DNA of 64,000 nt. It comes from Palaemon carinicauda (taxonomy: Eukaryota; Arthropoda; Malacostraca; Decapoda; Palaemonidae). Position numbers and translations under genes: made by a program. The first letter of the stretch is position 1. Each line of letters opens with the position of its first letter. The stretch is from NCBI RefSeq assembly GCF_036898095.1, contig NC_090767.1, forward strand, positions 24,884,570 through 24,948,569, written 5' to 3'. The notes beneath the pieces are model-generated. The model was not told the DNA's origin. It made no database searches and worked only from the letters and a program-made list of their open reading frames with translations. This document shows, piece after piece, positions 29,382-41,985 of this stretch.

Positions 29382-31810
29382 GTAAGAACTATACAGGAAG
29401 AAAATATGCGTTGGAGCCAGCCAGCCTTCATCCCTTTTGGACTAAATATACACTTCTTGTAAGAAAGATATATCAGTCAAGGATGGAAAATACATTCTTA
29501 AAAAACCCTAGAATTGCTGAGGAAGTCTAAGAATTAGATGTTTTGTTTAGTTGTAAGGTAATATTCAGCTGGTTAATCCAAATCTCATTTATAAAGACTA
29601 TCTTTGTTTAATCACTGTTAGATACTTTACTGTATTTTGTTTAGCACTGTTTCATGCAACTGGTCTTGAGATTTAGACCCTCCACCAGTTTACCTCGAAC
29701 TTTGTCTCATTGAATAGTTTTTTAATATTTTTTCTAAGAAAATCAGGAATCTTCAACTAAACATTGGTCATAGCATCAGTTCGTTTGCCCCTAACAGTTG
29801 CAACACTTTCCTCAACTTTCCAGCTTCTCTTACTCTGTCTTGTTCAAGTTGTCTTCCCACATTTGAGAACAGATCCTTCAGCTCAGGCATAGGAGATCAC
29901 AGAGATGAGAGTTGATAGTATAGTCAGGCTCTCTTAGAAAATAAATGACTGAAATTTACCTATAGTTAGCCCCCTGTCTATTTGAGATGAAACCCTTGAA
30001 GGTATGGGCTAGTAGAGGACAGAGGACCTTGGAGGAGCTCCTCTCCAAAAAGGGTGTAATTGGGTAAGACTACTTTGTACCTTCAAATTCCCTGTGCTAA
30101 TACAAACTGTGTTGATAAAGATCTTAGATTCCCAAAGGAAAAAATACTAGTTAAGCAGAGTAATATATTTTATATAAGTGTTCAATAAGCAGATTTATTT
30201 CCTTTGATTACTCACAAAACCTCTACAGTACTTTGTCAAGCATAATGTCAATCAAGACATAAGATTCTTGAGTTATTGGTCTGCCTTTTTACTCATATCA
30301 CTACTCAAGCAATCATTCTAGTGTGATTTAGGTTTTGTAGATTCCAAGTATTGATAATACTTTATAAAGTATACTATAAATGGTAAACATCATCATAAAC
30401 ACTAAATATTTCATTGAAATTCTCTTGTAGGTTACTACGTATTGTAAACCTTTAGTTGAACAGAGTCGTCTTGACCGTTGTTCCATTTCCCAACAAGAGG
30501 TGAATTGCTCAGCCAATTGGCTCTCAGTGTTGAGGCTGGTTACTTAGCTAACATTGATCGTTGATTATAATGTGAAACGAAGTCTATGTCAAAGGAGTTG
30601 GACAGCTAACTGAGCATTGACTGAAGAATGTAGATAAGAGGAGGCAAGTCATCAAAGGGTTACTAGATAGAATCTTTAAGTTGCATACAGTTCCCTTTGC
30701 AAGGCCAACTGTAGTTAGTACTTTGTGGGGAGGTTTGTGATGTATATAGTATAGACAGGTTACTTATGTTTATACAGTATTATGTACTTGAGATACATAA
30801 ACCCTTTTGACAGATTTTGTCGGCTCCAAACTTCAAACCAGTTTACCATAAGAACAGACTTTTTGTCTCCCATAATATCAACATTGTGTCACATATTGTC
30901 TTATTATTTACAAAAGCAGTGAATCGGTAAACCTTTCATTCATTGTGTATAATGAAGGATAGACATTATTTTACACAACTATTATAATTTATTAAACTTC
31001 CCTCTTTGGTATTTTCCATTTCATTGACTTACATTCTGTCATGTCACTTCGTCCCTCTTAAATCAATTCTTAAAATTTTCTGTAATTATTTGTTACTTGC
31101 TTATGAATATATTAAGATATTCTCAGACTGGCTACAGCACAATAACATACATACTGACACTCGCTCTTTCAAAAGTCATGAACAGAGAACTCCAGTTTTG
31201 GGAATTAATATCTTTCTCTTTCTCAAGAACATTTCTTAAATAGGGCATTTGAAATGCTAGACTGTTTTCCCTAACTGCAAGGAGGCTACCAAATTACCTT
31301 TACGATATGTTAATGATTTAGTAAAATATCTTGTTCACTTTTAATTGTTCACAGTCTGATCTCTCTCTCCACATTCATGTTCAGACTAATGTTCCTCTGG
31401 ATAACATTAGGGCTTTACATTATTTTTCTTATATTTCATTAATCTCTTTACACTGGGAGAATTTAGTATTTTCTAATTTTGATGAAATCTTCTTTATTAG
31501 AGTAGTTTGAAGTATTGTATATTGGTACAGAAGTTTTAAGCTTCCTTTTGATACTACAAAAGTTTTACTTGATTGTATTTGAATGACAGAATTCATTAAT
31601 AGAGATCTTCTCTTTTGCTTAGTATTACGCCCTTACTGGAAGCCCTTGGTCCTTTTGACGTTCCATCCTCAAATTTATGGCTTGGTCTTCTCACTACCTA
31701 TCTTTAGCCCTGTTGGTGTCTGTAAATTACTTATCCATGGAACCTAAACCTTCAGACTGATGCACCGAACTATACTATACAAAACCTCTTGAAGGTTTGA
31801 TTGCAAACTA
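29382..31810. other. AT-rich non-coding DNA
   Basis: About 2.4 kb with only short random frames. No RNA gene, repeat array or transposon end was recognised. Probable intron or intergenic DNA. Confidence 0.4.
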
Positions 31811-33189
31811 CAGTGGAACCTCTACACACGAACGTATCTACATCCGAATTTTCCAACATCCGAAGTAAAATTCGAGCAAATTTTTTACTCTACACCCGAA
31901 TTTTATTTCGACACACGAAGTAGCAATTTTCGTCGTACCGGTTGTATCCGAATTTTTCGACACGCGAAGTACAATTCGAACACGTTCCTACTCTACACCC
32001 GAATTTTTTTTTCGACACCCGAAGTAAACAATACTCATATGCGTAGTCGGTGCTCATAGCGCCTGATGTGTTTTTTATTTCCGCCAATAGAAGGCAGCAC
32101 TTCAACCTCGGAGGGACCCTCAATTAACGTGGCTTGGGTCAGTCCTCTGTTCTCGTTGGCTTTATGTGGTTGTGCCCTGTGCGTTCTGCTATTAATTGTG
32201 TTTTAATCGTGATTTTTTACATTCATCCTTTTACGGTATTTTACGAAAATCATGGGTCCTAAAAGGCTTAGTTTCGCAAGTGGTAGTGGTAGTGGTGAGG
32301 AAAGGAATAAGGGAATGCTTTCTTTAGAAGTAAAGCAAGGAATTATTGAAAAGCATGAGCGTGGCGTCCGTATGAGTGAACTTGCAATAAGTTCCGCGCA
32401 AATAAAAGAGGTGTTAGGAAAATATCAAGACGTGGTCGACTTCATCGACAAATACCATCCAAAGAAATTGCAGGTTTGTCGTGTAGCTGCGCAGTTTGAT
32501 GATGTTTCCCTAACTTATTTTCGAAACATTCTGAAAAGCTGTACCAAGCAACTTTCTATCGATAGCTTCTTTAAAAAAACTACGAAGCGAACTCGTGATG
32601 AAGAGGAAGGAAGGTTCAAAGAAAACAGCAAAGAGTGAAGAGAAAAAAATTCAATCAATTTTAAGTGTAGAGAGTGAAAGTGATTAAAATTAATCATCAA
32701 AAAGAAAAAAAGGAAATGTAAAAAAAAATATAAATTATAAAAAATAAAAGCTAAGTTATGTTAAAGTTCACTTAGTGTAAGTTAGAATAAGTTACGGTAG
32801 TGTATGTTTATCGTAGTTAACCTCTCTACCTCCTCGCCGCCCGTCCGTCTCCTCTCTGCGTAGCAAGACTAACAACACCTGCGCTGGAGTTTCTAAGGTA
32901 AAGTGACGCTAAAAACCCGTTTCTTATTTATCATTTTTTGCTAATTCTTCTTATTTACATGTCTATTCTTCTTATTTACATGTCTATTATCTAATTTAGT
33001 GTTCATTATTCTCATGGGAAAATTATGTGTAGTAGTTTATTAAGAAGTTATCATAGGTTTTTGGGCTCAACCACGGATTAATCCTATTTCAATGTATTCT
33101 TATGGGAAAATTCGTTTCGACAACCGAACATTTTCTACATCCGAAGTTGGTTCTGGAACGGATTAAATTCGTATGTAGAGGTTCCACTG
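31811..33189 (+). mobile_element. Tigger-like DNA transposon, internally deleted (1379 bp)
   Basis: Termini CAGTGGAACCTCTACACACG and the inverse (TGTAGAGGTTCCACTG) are flanked by TA at 31809-31810 and 33190-33191. Sub-terminal blocks such as CGACACACGAAGTA and ACATCCGAAGT are repeated in both orientations, as in other Tigger ends. The body carries a shortened transposase ORF on the plus strand. Full Tigger elements are about 2.4 kb or more, so roughly half is gone. Confidence 0.88.
32252..32638 (+). CDS. Truncated Tigger/pogo transposase (HTH joined to C-terminal tail)
   Basis: The ATG at 32252 opens 128 codons. Residues 1-48 (MGPKRLSFASGSGSG, then LSLEVKQGIIEKHERGVRMSEL) match the CENP-B N-terminal helix-turn-helix that binds transposon ends in pogo-group transposases. 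From about residue 50 the text jumps to the family's C-terminal region (VVDFIDKYHPKKLQ, CTKQLSIDSFFKKTTKR). The second helix-turn-helix and the whole DDE catalytic domain are missing, so it cannot cut or join DNA. The junction is in frame, so a small basic protein with part of the DNA-binding domain could be made. Usual length is about 500-600 residues. Confidence 0.75.
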   Translation: MGPKRLSFASGSGSGEERNKGMLSLEVKQGIIEKHERGVRMSELAISSAQIKEVLGKYQDVVDFIDKYHPKKLQVCRVAAQFDDVSLTYFRNILKSCTKQLSIDSFFKKTTKRTRDEEEGRFKENSKE

Positions 33190-33191
33190 TA

Positions 33192-34970
33192 TTAACTTGT
33201 AAAGTTTAAAGCATAAATATGCTTTCAACAGAATCCACAAGATTCCACTTACAGTATATTGTTTACATGATTTTATTCATTACCTACACATTATCCAAAG
33301 AGAGGATTGTGTGAGATAGCATACTCCTGACGACCAACACAAGCACGCACTGCAAACTCCAACGGAAATTTCCCTTATCTAAGTACAGTAATTGAACTCG
33401 ACTACATAAGACCCTTATTATCCTGCAGTTTGAACAATTCATACACTATTCCTGTATCACCTTTACTTGTGATTTTATTTTATGCAAAAGACCCTTTTCT
33501 TTAGAACTTTTAAATCTTTCTTTTGGTCTTTTAATTGTGTTTGTTTGCTGATAACCACTTTTGAACTTTGCTTGCATTGTAGTCCAACATTCACTTCAGA
33601 TGAACTTGGAAATATAGATGTTAGTCATATATTTAAGGCTTCAAAATAGTCTAACAACCGAATGTTTTCAATAGCAACATCAGAGATTTGTTTGTAACAC
33701 TTTCAACAGCTTCTTAGAATTATGTCAAAATATTTGTACGTTATGTTTCTGAAACTTCTGCTCGGCTGAATCCCGTTTTGCAAATGGTGTTATGAAACGA
33801 AGAATAAGAGTATTGATTTTGAAGCTGTGATGTAAATAAAAGATTGCTTTAATGTTTATTAACCTTTACAGTGAAGAAATTTATTTTTACTCTGCCATGA
33901 CAAAATCATGAAACTCTTATGTTTGAGAGAGAGAGAGAATTGTGGTTTATATCGAAATGAGATGTTGTTCTGTGGTTTAGGTTTGGTTTGAACTGAAGAG
34001 GTTTTAATTTTCACGATGAGGTTAGATATGGAGACGTTGGTATTTTAAATATTGAGTTTTTGGGAATACGTTATCTTTATTGACTTAGTGATTTGATGCA
34101 AGAACCATTTTAGGTGTGTTCAGAAATATCAGATGAAATTGTATAGACTGTTCATAGAATTGCCTCTGTGTGGTAGTAACATAGTTTAATGGGATTGCCT
34201 CTAGTGGAATAAATTGTTTTAGGATTTTGTATTGAGTATTTGTTTAAATCTAGTTTTAGATTTGTATTATGTTAAAGTGTATGGGCATTGTTAAAAAGAC
34301 TAGATTTTAAAACTTTTCTCTATTACGTTAAACAAGTGTAACAGTAAGTTAAAATCTTTAGAATTAGTGTTGATAACTTGGAGTGGACTGTTTTGTCTAA
34401 TGTTCTGTCAAACTAAAAAGGAAATTACTTAGGTTTTTCATAACTGTCTACCTCTCCGTTAAGTCACAGAACTCTTCTCTTCTTTGTTTTGCTAAAATTC
34501 TTTCACCAGAATACTACTACTAAAAAATTATACCATTATCATCATCGACTTTCTTATAGACGCACAAGTTCTCATCTATTTATTTTTCACTTTAAGAGCT
34601 TCGTCTCCATCCAGTGTACTGTAAAACTCTTTGGTTCACTATTGGCCTTTGTTACATTCTTTTTCTTTCCTGTGATTGTACGGGACTTTTTCCTACTAAT
34701 TAATATAGGACTTTTTATTCTTCCTGTGATTATCACATTTTTAAATTATCTTCGTTTATGAATTTATATAATATGTCTGGTCAAAATATGCGTTGTCATT
34801 CGACGAATTTCTGTAACCTGGTCTTCAAGTCACATTCTATAAGAAAACTTAAAAGTCACACTTTCAAATTTTGATGTCCGTAGTTCTAATGTTTCTATAA
34901 CTTCATATGGGGTTAGACTTGATATAATAACTGTCCACTGCCTTCGTTCTCTCTTGTAATTTATACTGGA
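33192..34970. other. AT-rich non-coding DNA
   Basis: Only short random frames and a brief (AG)n tract near 33925-33938. Nothing else recognised. Confidence 0.35.
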
Positions 34971-34973
34971 ATT

Positions 34974-35098
34974 CCTTGTAGGTCCTCTTTTCCATGATTT
35001 CTTGGTCCTTACAGGTCCTCTTTTCCATAATTTCTTAGGCCTTCTTGCAGGTCCTCTTTTCCATGATTTCTTAGGCCTTCTTACAGGTCCTCATCCTG
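34974..35098 (+). repeat. About 36-bp tandem repeat
   Basis: Three and a half units of AGGTCCTCTTTTCCATGATT followed by TCTTAGGCCTTCTTAC, starting at about 34980, 35014 and 35050 and fading at 35086. Units differ by a few bases and one is 34 bp. Confidence 0.8.
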
Positions 35099-35496
35099 TT
35101 ATTTCCATATCTCATCGTCATCTCTTCATATGCAATGGGAATCGATTAGAATATGCCAGGCGTCTTTATCCAGAGCTTTTAATTCATTACCTCTCCATTT
35201 ATCATCTATAGGTTTTATATCAAGTTCTTAGTAATTTTTAAATGTAAAGTAATTTTTTCATCGCTTACTGAACTGGATGTTGTAAAACCTTTTTTCCGTT
35301 GCTGACTTGGTCTATTTTCAGCTCGACAGAACATTGTTCAAAATGCAGTAGTATTTGTAGTTAGGTCAAATTTTAATCTGGACTTGATAAGTTGTGTAAT
35401 ATTAACAGCATAGAGAAATTCATTGATAGTTTTAAAGGAATTAGCATTTCTTTAAGTGTAAATTAGTTTATTATACAGTTCAGATGTTTTAAGCAG

Positions 35497-35807
35497 CTCT
35501 TCTAGGAGAAAGACACTCCAAAATCAAACCATTGTTCTCTAGTCTTGGATAGTGCCATAGCCTCTGTACCATGGTCTTCCACTGTCGTGGGTTAGAGTTC
35601 TCTTGCTTGAGGGTACACTCGGGTACACTTCTATCTAATAGTTTATATAGGAAATAGTTATTTTAATGTTATTGTTCTTAAAATATTTAATTTTTCCTTG
35701 TTTCCTTTCCTCACTGGGCTATTTTCCCTGTTGGGGCCCCTGGGCTTGTAGCATCCTGCTTTTCCAACTTGGGTTGTAGCGTAGCAAGTAATAATAATAA
35801 TAATAAT
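35497..35807 (+). repeat. (TAA)n-tailed dispersed repeat, copy D
   Basis: Near full-length copy of the family of copy A. It shares with copy E (46467-46782) the upstream block CTTCTAGGAG...CCAAAATCAAACCATTG, which shows that the unit starts further 5' than copy A suggests. Ends in (AAT)n at 35790-35807. Confidence 0.78.
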
Positions 35808-37346
35808 ACTTATGCTCATAGTGTCAGTTATTTTTATTATACTTTTGACTTAAAGTTTTGAATTTCATTGTCTTATGGAAGAGTTTCATGGTTATTCAAG
35901 TCAAATGGCAGAAGAAAGATTTCAAGAAGAATATTTTGGTGTCATTTGGGAAGAAAAGATTTAATTGATGATTGTATCTGGAAGCAGTTATCGTGAGGTT
36001 ATACCAAATTATACCAAGAAATAAGTGTTTGGTTGGCTTTTGTGTACGGCCAGAATATTGATTTTGTAAGGTGATAGAGACTTGATCTAACCCAACTATT
36101 ATTGACTGTTCCTCTGGGCCATATTGCAAGCACAAACTGTTTATCTGTGTCCCACAAACTATCACGGATTTGAGAGACTAAATGTTACTTGCATCCATGT
36201 CCTTTATATTGATCGCTGGTTCAAGTTGATATTAATTGTTGTCCAGTTCATTTGATTCTCAAGAACAGTTTGATAATGTTTATGCAGTATTGTTTGGCCT
36301 TGTAAAAATTATGTAATCTTTTCCTTTTGATTTTTTACAATGGTTTTCCTGGTCTTGTTTTTCTTGACCATTTTCAATCCACTGATAATGTCAGGATGTC
36401 ATCCATCCTTTTAAGATCATTCTCCAAAATCTGGGAGTGACCTGGTTGTCTAATGTGAATATCTGTACTGGTTTGATCCTGCCTTTGCCTTGCCCTTTTG
36501 CTCAGTAATGATAATCTTCTACATTGAGCCACATGTTTGAATGTTGAAACTGTCTTTTGTCAACAACTGACATTATTACAGTCAAAGTTTTGGGTTCTTT
36601 GTTCCAACTTATTCAACGTGTTTTTGTCATGTTGTTCTGAAGAGGATCCTGTACAATACTTGGAATGCTTTCCAAAAGTTTTCTTCCTCTTGGATTTCCC
36701 CATCATTTCAATTATTTATTACATGGCTTAGAAGTTAAGATTATCTCAAGTCCTGGAATATAATTTGTATATAAATTTTGGTAGATTTCCTTTAAGATTT
36801 AATCAAATAACTTTTCCCTATTCACTAACATTTCTCTCTACTTCCTGTTCTTTGGGAGAGATTTTATTCATTGCTTCTCTTCAAGTGCAACTGCTGTGTT
36901 GTTACATGATATTTTGGACTTTTCCATGAGATTTTCCTGATGTAAAATGGCCGTTCCACAAACATTGGAAACCTCTGGTCACGTACTTTAGCTGTTGATG
37001 TTTCCTGTTGCCATTTGTTGGTTCCAACAAAATTTAATTGTTATGCCAATCCATCTCTTTTGAGGAAGGCCAATGACATCATTATTTGTATTCATAAGAT
37101 GCTGTTCTTTTAACTCTTAGTTGGAAATTTTCTGTCCTGGTTTTTCCACAGAATTTCCTGCTCATTTCAAAGCAACGGCTTAAAGTAGCTGGTAGGATAC
37201 CAACATGATGTTCCACGAGTTAAAGGTGGGAAACAAACACTTTTAGGGAAAATACTTTCTGTTTCAGCTGGACTTGAAAACCTTCTCTGTATCCAGAAAA
37301 CCTTTGCTGTGTCCAGTTGGATGAGACTTGGTATCTTGCTGTCTGT
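35808..37346. other. AT-rich non-coding DNA
   Basis: No gene or repeat recognised. Frames are short and of random composition. Confidence 0.35.
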
Positions 37347-37640
37347 ATTGCATTTGATAAGCAAGAAATATTGTACAGTACTTTACCCTTTTGACCTGAT
37401 CAGCACAACATATTCCTTTACATTAATTCCATTGTGATCTGTTTTTCTGTTTTGTTACAACCCTACAATATTGGTCCTAGATGTCTGCATTGTTGTGTTT
37501 TCTGCATTGCATTTGATAAGTAAGAAATATTGTTCTTTATCCTTTGGACCTGGTATGCACAACTTGGTCCTTTGCATTATTTCCATTGCAATTTGTTTTT
37601 CTCTTTTTGTCCCAATACAATATTGGCCCTTGTCAAGGAA
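37347..37640 (+). repeat. 159-bp tandem duplication
   Basis: ATTGCATTTGATAAGCAAGA at 37347 recurs as ATTGCATTTGATAAGTAAGA at 37506. The two units share further blocks (AGAAATATTGT, GCACAAC, TTTCCATTG, CAATATTGG) in the same order, diverged by perhaps 15-20 percent. The second unit is cut short near 37640. Confidence 0.8.
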
Positions 37641-38689
37641 CAAATTAATTCTGATGGCCACAATTTGGTTGATGAATTGGTAAAAGAGATAGTTTCAAAT
37701 TGTATTGATTTCTATATCTTTTTAAGTTTTTTTTCTTTATAACTCAAACTATTTTTCTGCGGCCCTCGGTCTTCTAGCAATCTCCTTTTCCAAGTATCAC
37801 TTGTAATTGCCTGATTTTTCTACTGGCTCACTATCTATAAACTTTTTCAGCGAGATTAAAAACGATAGCTGGAATTTGTAGCTTGTTGCTACACTTCTGT
37901 TTTTGTCACTTTTCTTCCATTGGAGTGTCCAACCTCTTGATCTTTACTCTGTAGTGCAACTGCAGTGTTGCAACTATGGCGAATGTCCTAACACTACCAT
38001 ATTGATCAAATGAGCAATTTTGGAGAGATTTTTGGTAAGGTGATTCTATCTCCTTATACATCTTTGGCCATTCATTTAACACAGTTACCTTCATTTAACA
38101 CAGTTACTTTTTCCCCAATAATCTTGGAGCTATTTTTTTTATGGGCTGCCAACGCAGCCCATATCTTGCATAAGGCATTCTTAAAAAAAAACGAACAATG
38201 CTATTTAATTGTAAGTAGTGCTTCCTCACCTTTCAGACTAACTGCCCAGATGCATAAGGTAATGTTCTGTCATCCAATATACTCTGGATGTGTAGAGTTG
38301 AAAGTATAAAAGCCACAGATGTTGGCTATTTTCAAAGCATTTGAGACTTAACCAGTGTATAAAGGTATGGTTTACTGAATACCCACAAAGATTATATTGC
38401 AGCCAGCTATGATAAAGCATTTAATGTAAGCAGTTTATTGCTAAATTAATTATCCAGGCCTTTCAAAGTTGATTTGCAAGATAGTGTAGGAAAAATTATA
38501 GATTGAAGCAAACTTTGCAACAAAATGATTTTGCGTAGATTTTTCAAGGGGTAGAGTAATAAATTAATTCTGGGCAAGAAAAAACAATTGAAAATGTATA
38601 GAGGAGGATACAATAAAAATTCATATAAAGAGACATAGTGTAATTTTATTAACCCTAAATACCTTTACATCAGTCAAAATGCGTAAAAG
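37641..38689. other. AT-rich DNA with a degenerate scrap of the (TAA)n-tailed repeat
   Basis: 37755-37800 weakly resembles the 3' part of the dispersed repeat (GCGGCCCTCGGTCTTCTAGC, CTCCTTTTCCAA). Otherwise nothing recognised. Confidence 0.3.
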
Positions 38690-39313
38690 GACCTCTTGGG
38701 TTGCATGGGGCAGGGAGTGCAGTGTGGCCACCCACCTGAAGAGGAGGAAAAAGGAAAGAAGATGAAGAAGAGTTGGCGGGAAGGAGGTATGGGATCCCAG
38801 ACACTTCTTTTTCATTCCCGCCCTACTCTCTCTCCCTCATTCTCCCTCCCCCTTTCCTTGGTGACTGAGTTTTTCTCTGATTCTTTTCCTCAGTGTCTCT
38901 TTCTCTCTCAACCAAGTCTCTGTTTCAACCATTTTCATCCAGATGTTCAGTTCTGTAACTTTGGTCTGAAATATGATGACTTCTTAGTATTTGCCTTATC
39001 AGTTAAATTGACCTGAAGGAATACTTCATTTATGAGTGACCCTTAAGTAGTTCTCACCAGCAATTTTGTTCTTTTGTAAAGGGACTTTTAATGTTCTTGA
39101 TGAAAAATAAGTGGTTCACTGAAGTTAGTATTGCATTTATCAAAATCATTTGTCTGTTACTCATTGTGTTAGGTGCTATTTTGATCCAATTATTTTGATA
39201 CCTAACTTTTCTAATGAATACATATCAGTCTTTCTTTGTGATATTTCTGCTTTTTTAAGCAAATTTAGAAATGATTATGCACATTATTTGATGTGCATTG
39301 TATGAGAAAATAT
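38690..39313 (+). repeat. Left arm of long inverted repeat
   Basis: About 620 bp whose reverse complement recurs at 48040-48682. Shared landmarks in order: AAAGGAAAGAAGATGAAGAA, GTCTCTGTTTCAACC, CAGATGTTCAGTTCTGTAAC, AAATTGACCTGA, CAATTATTTTGAT or its variant, and GTATGAGAAAATA. Similarity looks like about 85 percent with small indels. A K/E-rich frame (GHPPEEEEKGKKMKKSW) is kept in both arms, but nothing shows it is a gene. Confidence 0.85.
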
Positions 39314-41702
39314 CACTTATTTTTGGCACACAAGTTTGAATGCAAATCTAGAAATGGTGAGTGACTGAAACACAAGTACATGATTTAATGTATATTTATA
39401 TGAGAAAATATCTCATGAGACTTTACATGGATAAGGAAATATTTAAAATCCTTCTTGTTTCCCAAAGGGACGGAAAATTACCGTCTCAAAAACTCTGCAA
39501 GATTTTCTTTTAAATAAAAAGAGAAAATGAAAACCCAACCAAGGCCCTCCCCAAGTCCCACCTAGTAACAAATGATTAAAGTAGTTTTTATTCTTTAAAG
39601 AAAGGTGTTACTAAGTCCTTGAATGTTTTCATTTTCTCTTTTCATCTAATTTTTTCTTTTTGCAATTTATTGTCATATACAGTTAAACATTAATGTATAA
39701 GATTAAACTGCTTATTTTACTGTTTACATTCTGACCTTTGATCTCCCTGATTGAACAATTTTATGAGAAACTATTCAACAAAACAAATATTTCTTAAATT
39801 CATTTAAAGTCTACAAAATTTCTTTGGTAGCTAAGAGGCCACAATACGTTCAGACGAGATGAGATACACAAATCTTTATTTAAAATATCATCTCCGGTCA
39901 AATGCAAGTAAAAGTCACTTCAATAAAACAGTATCAAAAGACATATTGCGGAAATATTTCTATTCCAATTCCATTAAAAATTACACGGGAACCATAAACA
40001 CCAAATTGTGCAGACAAAGACAGAATACTTCATGGGTCACACGCTTCCATCTCTTGAGCCAAAGACAACTTTCCAAAGAAAACCACATCCTGTAGTCGAC
40101 CGAATCCTATGCGAACCTCTTACACTAGACTTGTAACAAATCCGGAATAGAAGAACCATGGTATCCCCAAGCGCTTGTCAGGGCTATGTGAGGAAAACAT
40201 TATCGGCTGAATATGGTACACTTGCGTAGGTTTGGTACAGTTAATCGGCATCTTAACTGTCTTCCAGTCTTTTAAACTGGAATGCTGAATCAACCTCAGA
40301 AACACACTTCTGATTATCAATGCACCAAATGAATTCATGATATATCAATCAAATTTGACTTTGGATCATCATTGAAATACAATGCTTTTGGGAATGTCAA
40401 CAACAAAATGTAGGTTCAAAAGAAGAAAAATACAGTACTTTACAGTACTGGGAATGCACGGTCATTTCATCAGAGTCCAGACAGCTCCCGTAACAACTCA
40501 AATGTTTGATTGCAAAACAGAGGATCTGCTTCAATCAATTCACTAGAAGTAGTTTCATTATAAAGTACCGTATTTCAATGGCATTCAGTTGTCTCTACTG
40601 AAATTTGGACAAACAATCTATTACTCCATGCGGGACATGTCCAAACTCTAGGAGTGAACTGTACCAAAGAAGTCTTAACTACAAAACACAGTCATAGAAT
40701 CACCAATATTGACAAAAAGTCCTTATAAATGACATACAGATAACATCTATTAAAACAAGTGTTATCTTAAGAGTATCTGCCCAGCAGAGAAAGGGCTTCA
40801 CGTCAAACTTGTCTAAGATGTGATCTTCCTTCCAGATTAGAAATAATCTTCACAAAGATGGAAAGTCAACTTAGTCGCACTTGAGACAAAGATCGAAAAA
40901 ATGGTTGACATTTCATTGCAGCAAAAGCTGGAGTTAGATCATAAAGAAGAGAGAATGTTATATCCAAATTAAAGAAAAGAAAAATGTAGATATAATACCA
41001 GAGTAATCCCACAAGAATATGATTGAAGAGAAAATTTGTACCTGGATATATAGGAACAACAATTTCTCAGAGTCATAATATATCACTATGTCCTTATCCA
41101 TTAATATTCTCCTTGCAAACCTCTATTAGGAAAAACAAAAAAGACTTCTCAAACACAACAACAAATTAAAGACTAATGTACATTGCCAACAGTGAGCCAA
41201 ACTAGAAGAGGACTACCAACCTCCCATCACTGAACCGGGCAAATGTAGTCAACTTGGATAAATACGACGAGTTCCTCCGACACCTGAAATGACCTGAAGG
41301 TCTTCTGGTACCTTCAATTATCCACAAACTGCAATAACTCCACCAACATAAAAGCATAAATGTCACATCTATTGTCTCCTCTCTTTGCATTTTCATAATA
41401 CAAAACTTTAACTATGGAGCATTTGGTATCCTTAAGATTCAAGATGCAAAACAAAGGAACAGATGACCATAAAACAATTTCCAGAGGATAAGAATCGCGT
41501 CATCATTATTGAGAATTTGAGCACAGATGTCAACCAACAATAACTGGTTTCTCAGCTTCCTTTTCAACATGCAAAACAATTCATTACAGCTTATGTTCTT
41601 GATCAAAAAGATCTACAAAGACACTTCTACTTTCACTACTTCCTTTCCAGGTATCATTGTTTCTGACCATTCAAAACAGCAGGAAAACAGGCACAGAACT
41701 AA
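39314..41702. other. AT-rich non-coding DNA within the inverted-repeat loop
   Basis: No gene recognised. A smaller hairpin-like pair (AAAGAGAAAATGAAAACC near 39518 and GGTTTTCATTTTCTCTTT-like DNA near 39626-39643) lies about 110 bp apart. Confidence 0.35.
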
Positions 41703-41985
41703 TTTAAAGGTTTAAAGGCCGCTCATGAATGGCAGTTAAAATGCATTAGCTAGCAGGGCAATGCACTAGAGACTGACCTTATAGACATATGGTCAGTACC
41801 CAAGCCCCCTCTCCAACCAAGCTAGGATGAGGGAGTGCCAGGCAATGGCTACTGATGACTCAGTAAGTATGCCTATAGGCTCCCCAAAACCTCCCATCCC
41901 TAGCTCACAAGGATAAGAGGAACTCGAACCCCAGCCCGGGAGATCGCCAGGCAGAGACGTTTCCAATATGTCACCACAAAGAAAA
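41703..41985 (-). mobile_element. tRNA-derived-type SINE, minus strand
   Basis: On the minus strand it runs 5' to 3' from about 41985 to 41703. GGGGTTCGAGTTCC (complement of 41919-41932) is a good RNA polymerase III box B, preceded by CTGCCTGGCGATCTCCCGGG. The body has CTTGTGAGCTAGGGATGGGA, GCCATTGCCTGGCACTCCC and GACCATATGTCTATA, and the 3' end CGGCCTTTAAACCTTTAAA. I recognise this as a common decapod SINE type from memory, not from a search. No clear box A was found. It carries no ORF. Confidence 0.7.

Noticed and set aside
34489..34761. 90-codon Phe/Leu-rich frame resembling a membrane protein
   Set aside because: The hydrophobicity comes from T-rich DNA; no start context or family resemblance.
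38696..39016. 106-codon frame with PPEEEEKGKKMKKSW
   Set aside because: Part of the inverted repeat. The frame diverges between arms after about 35 residues, so there is no sign of selection.
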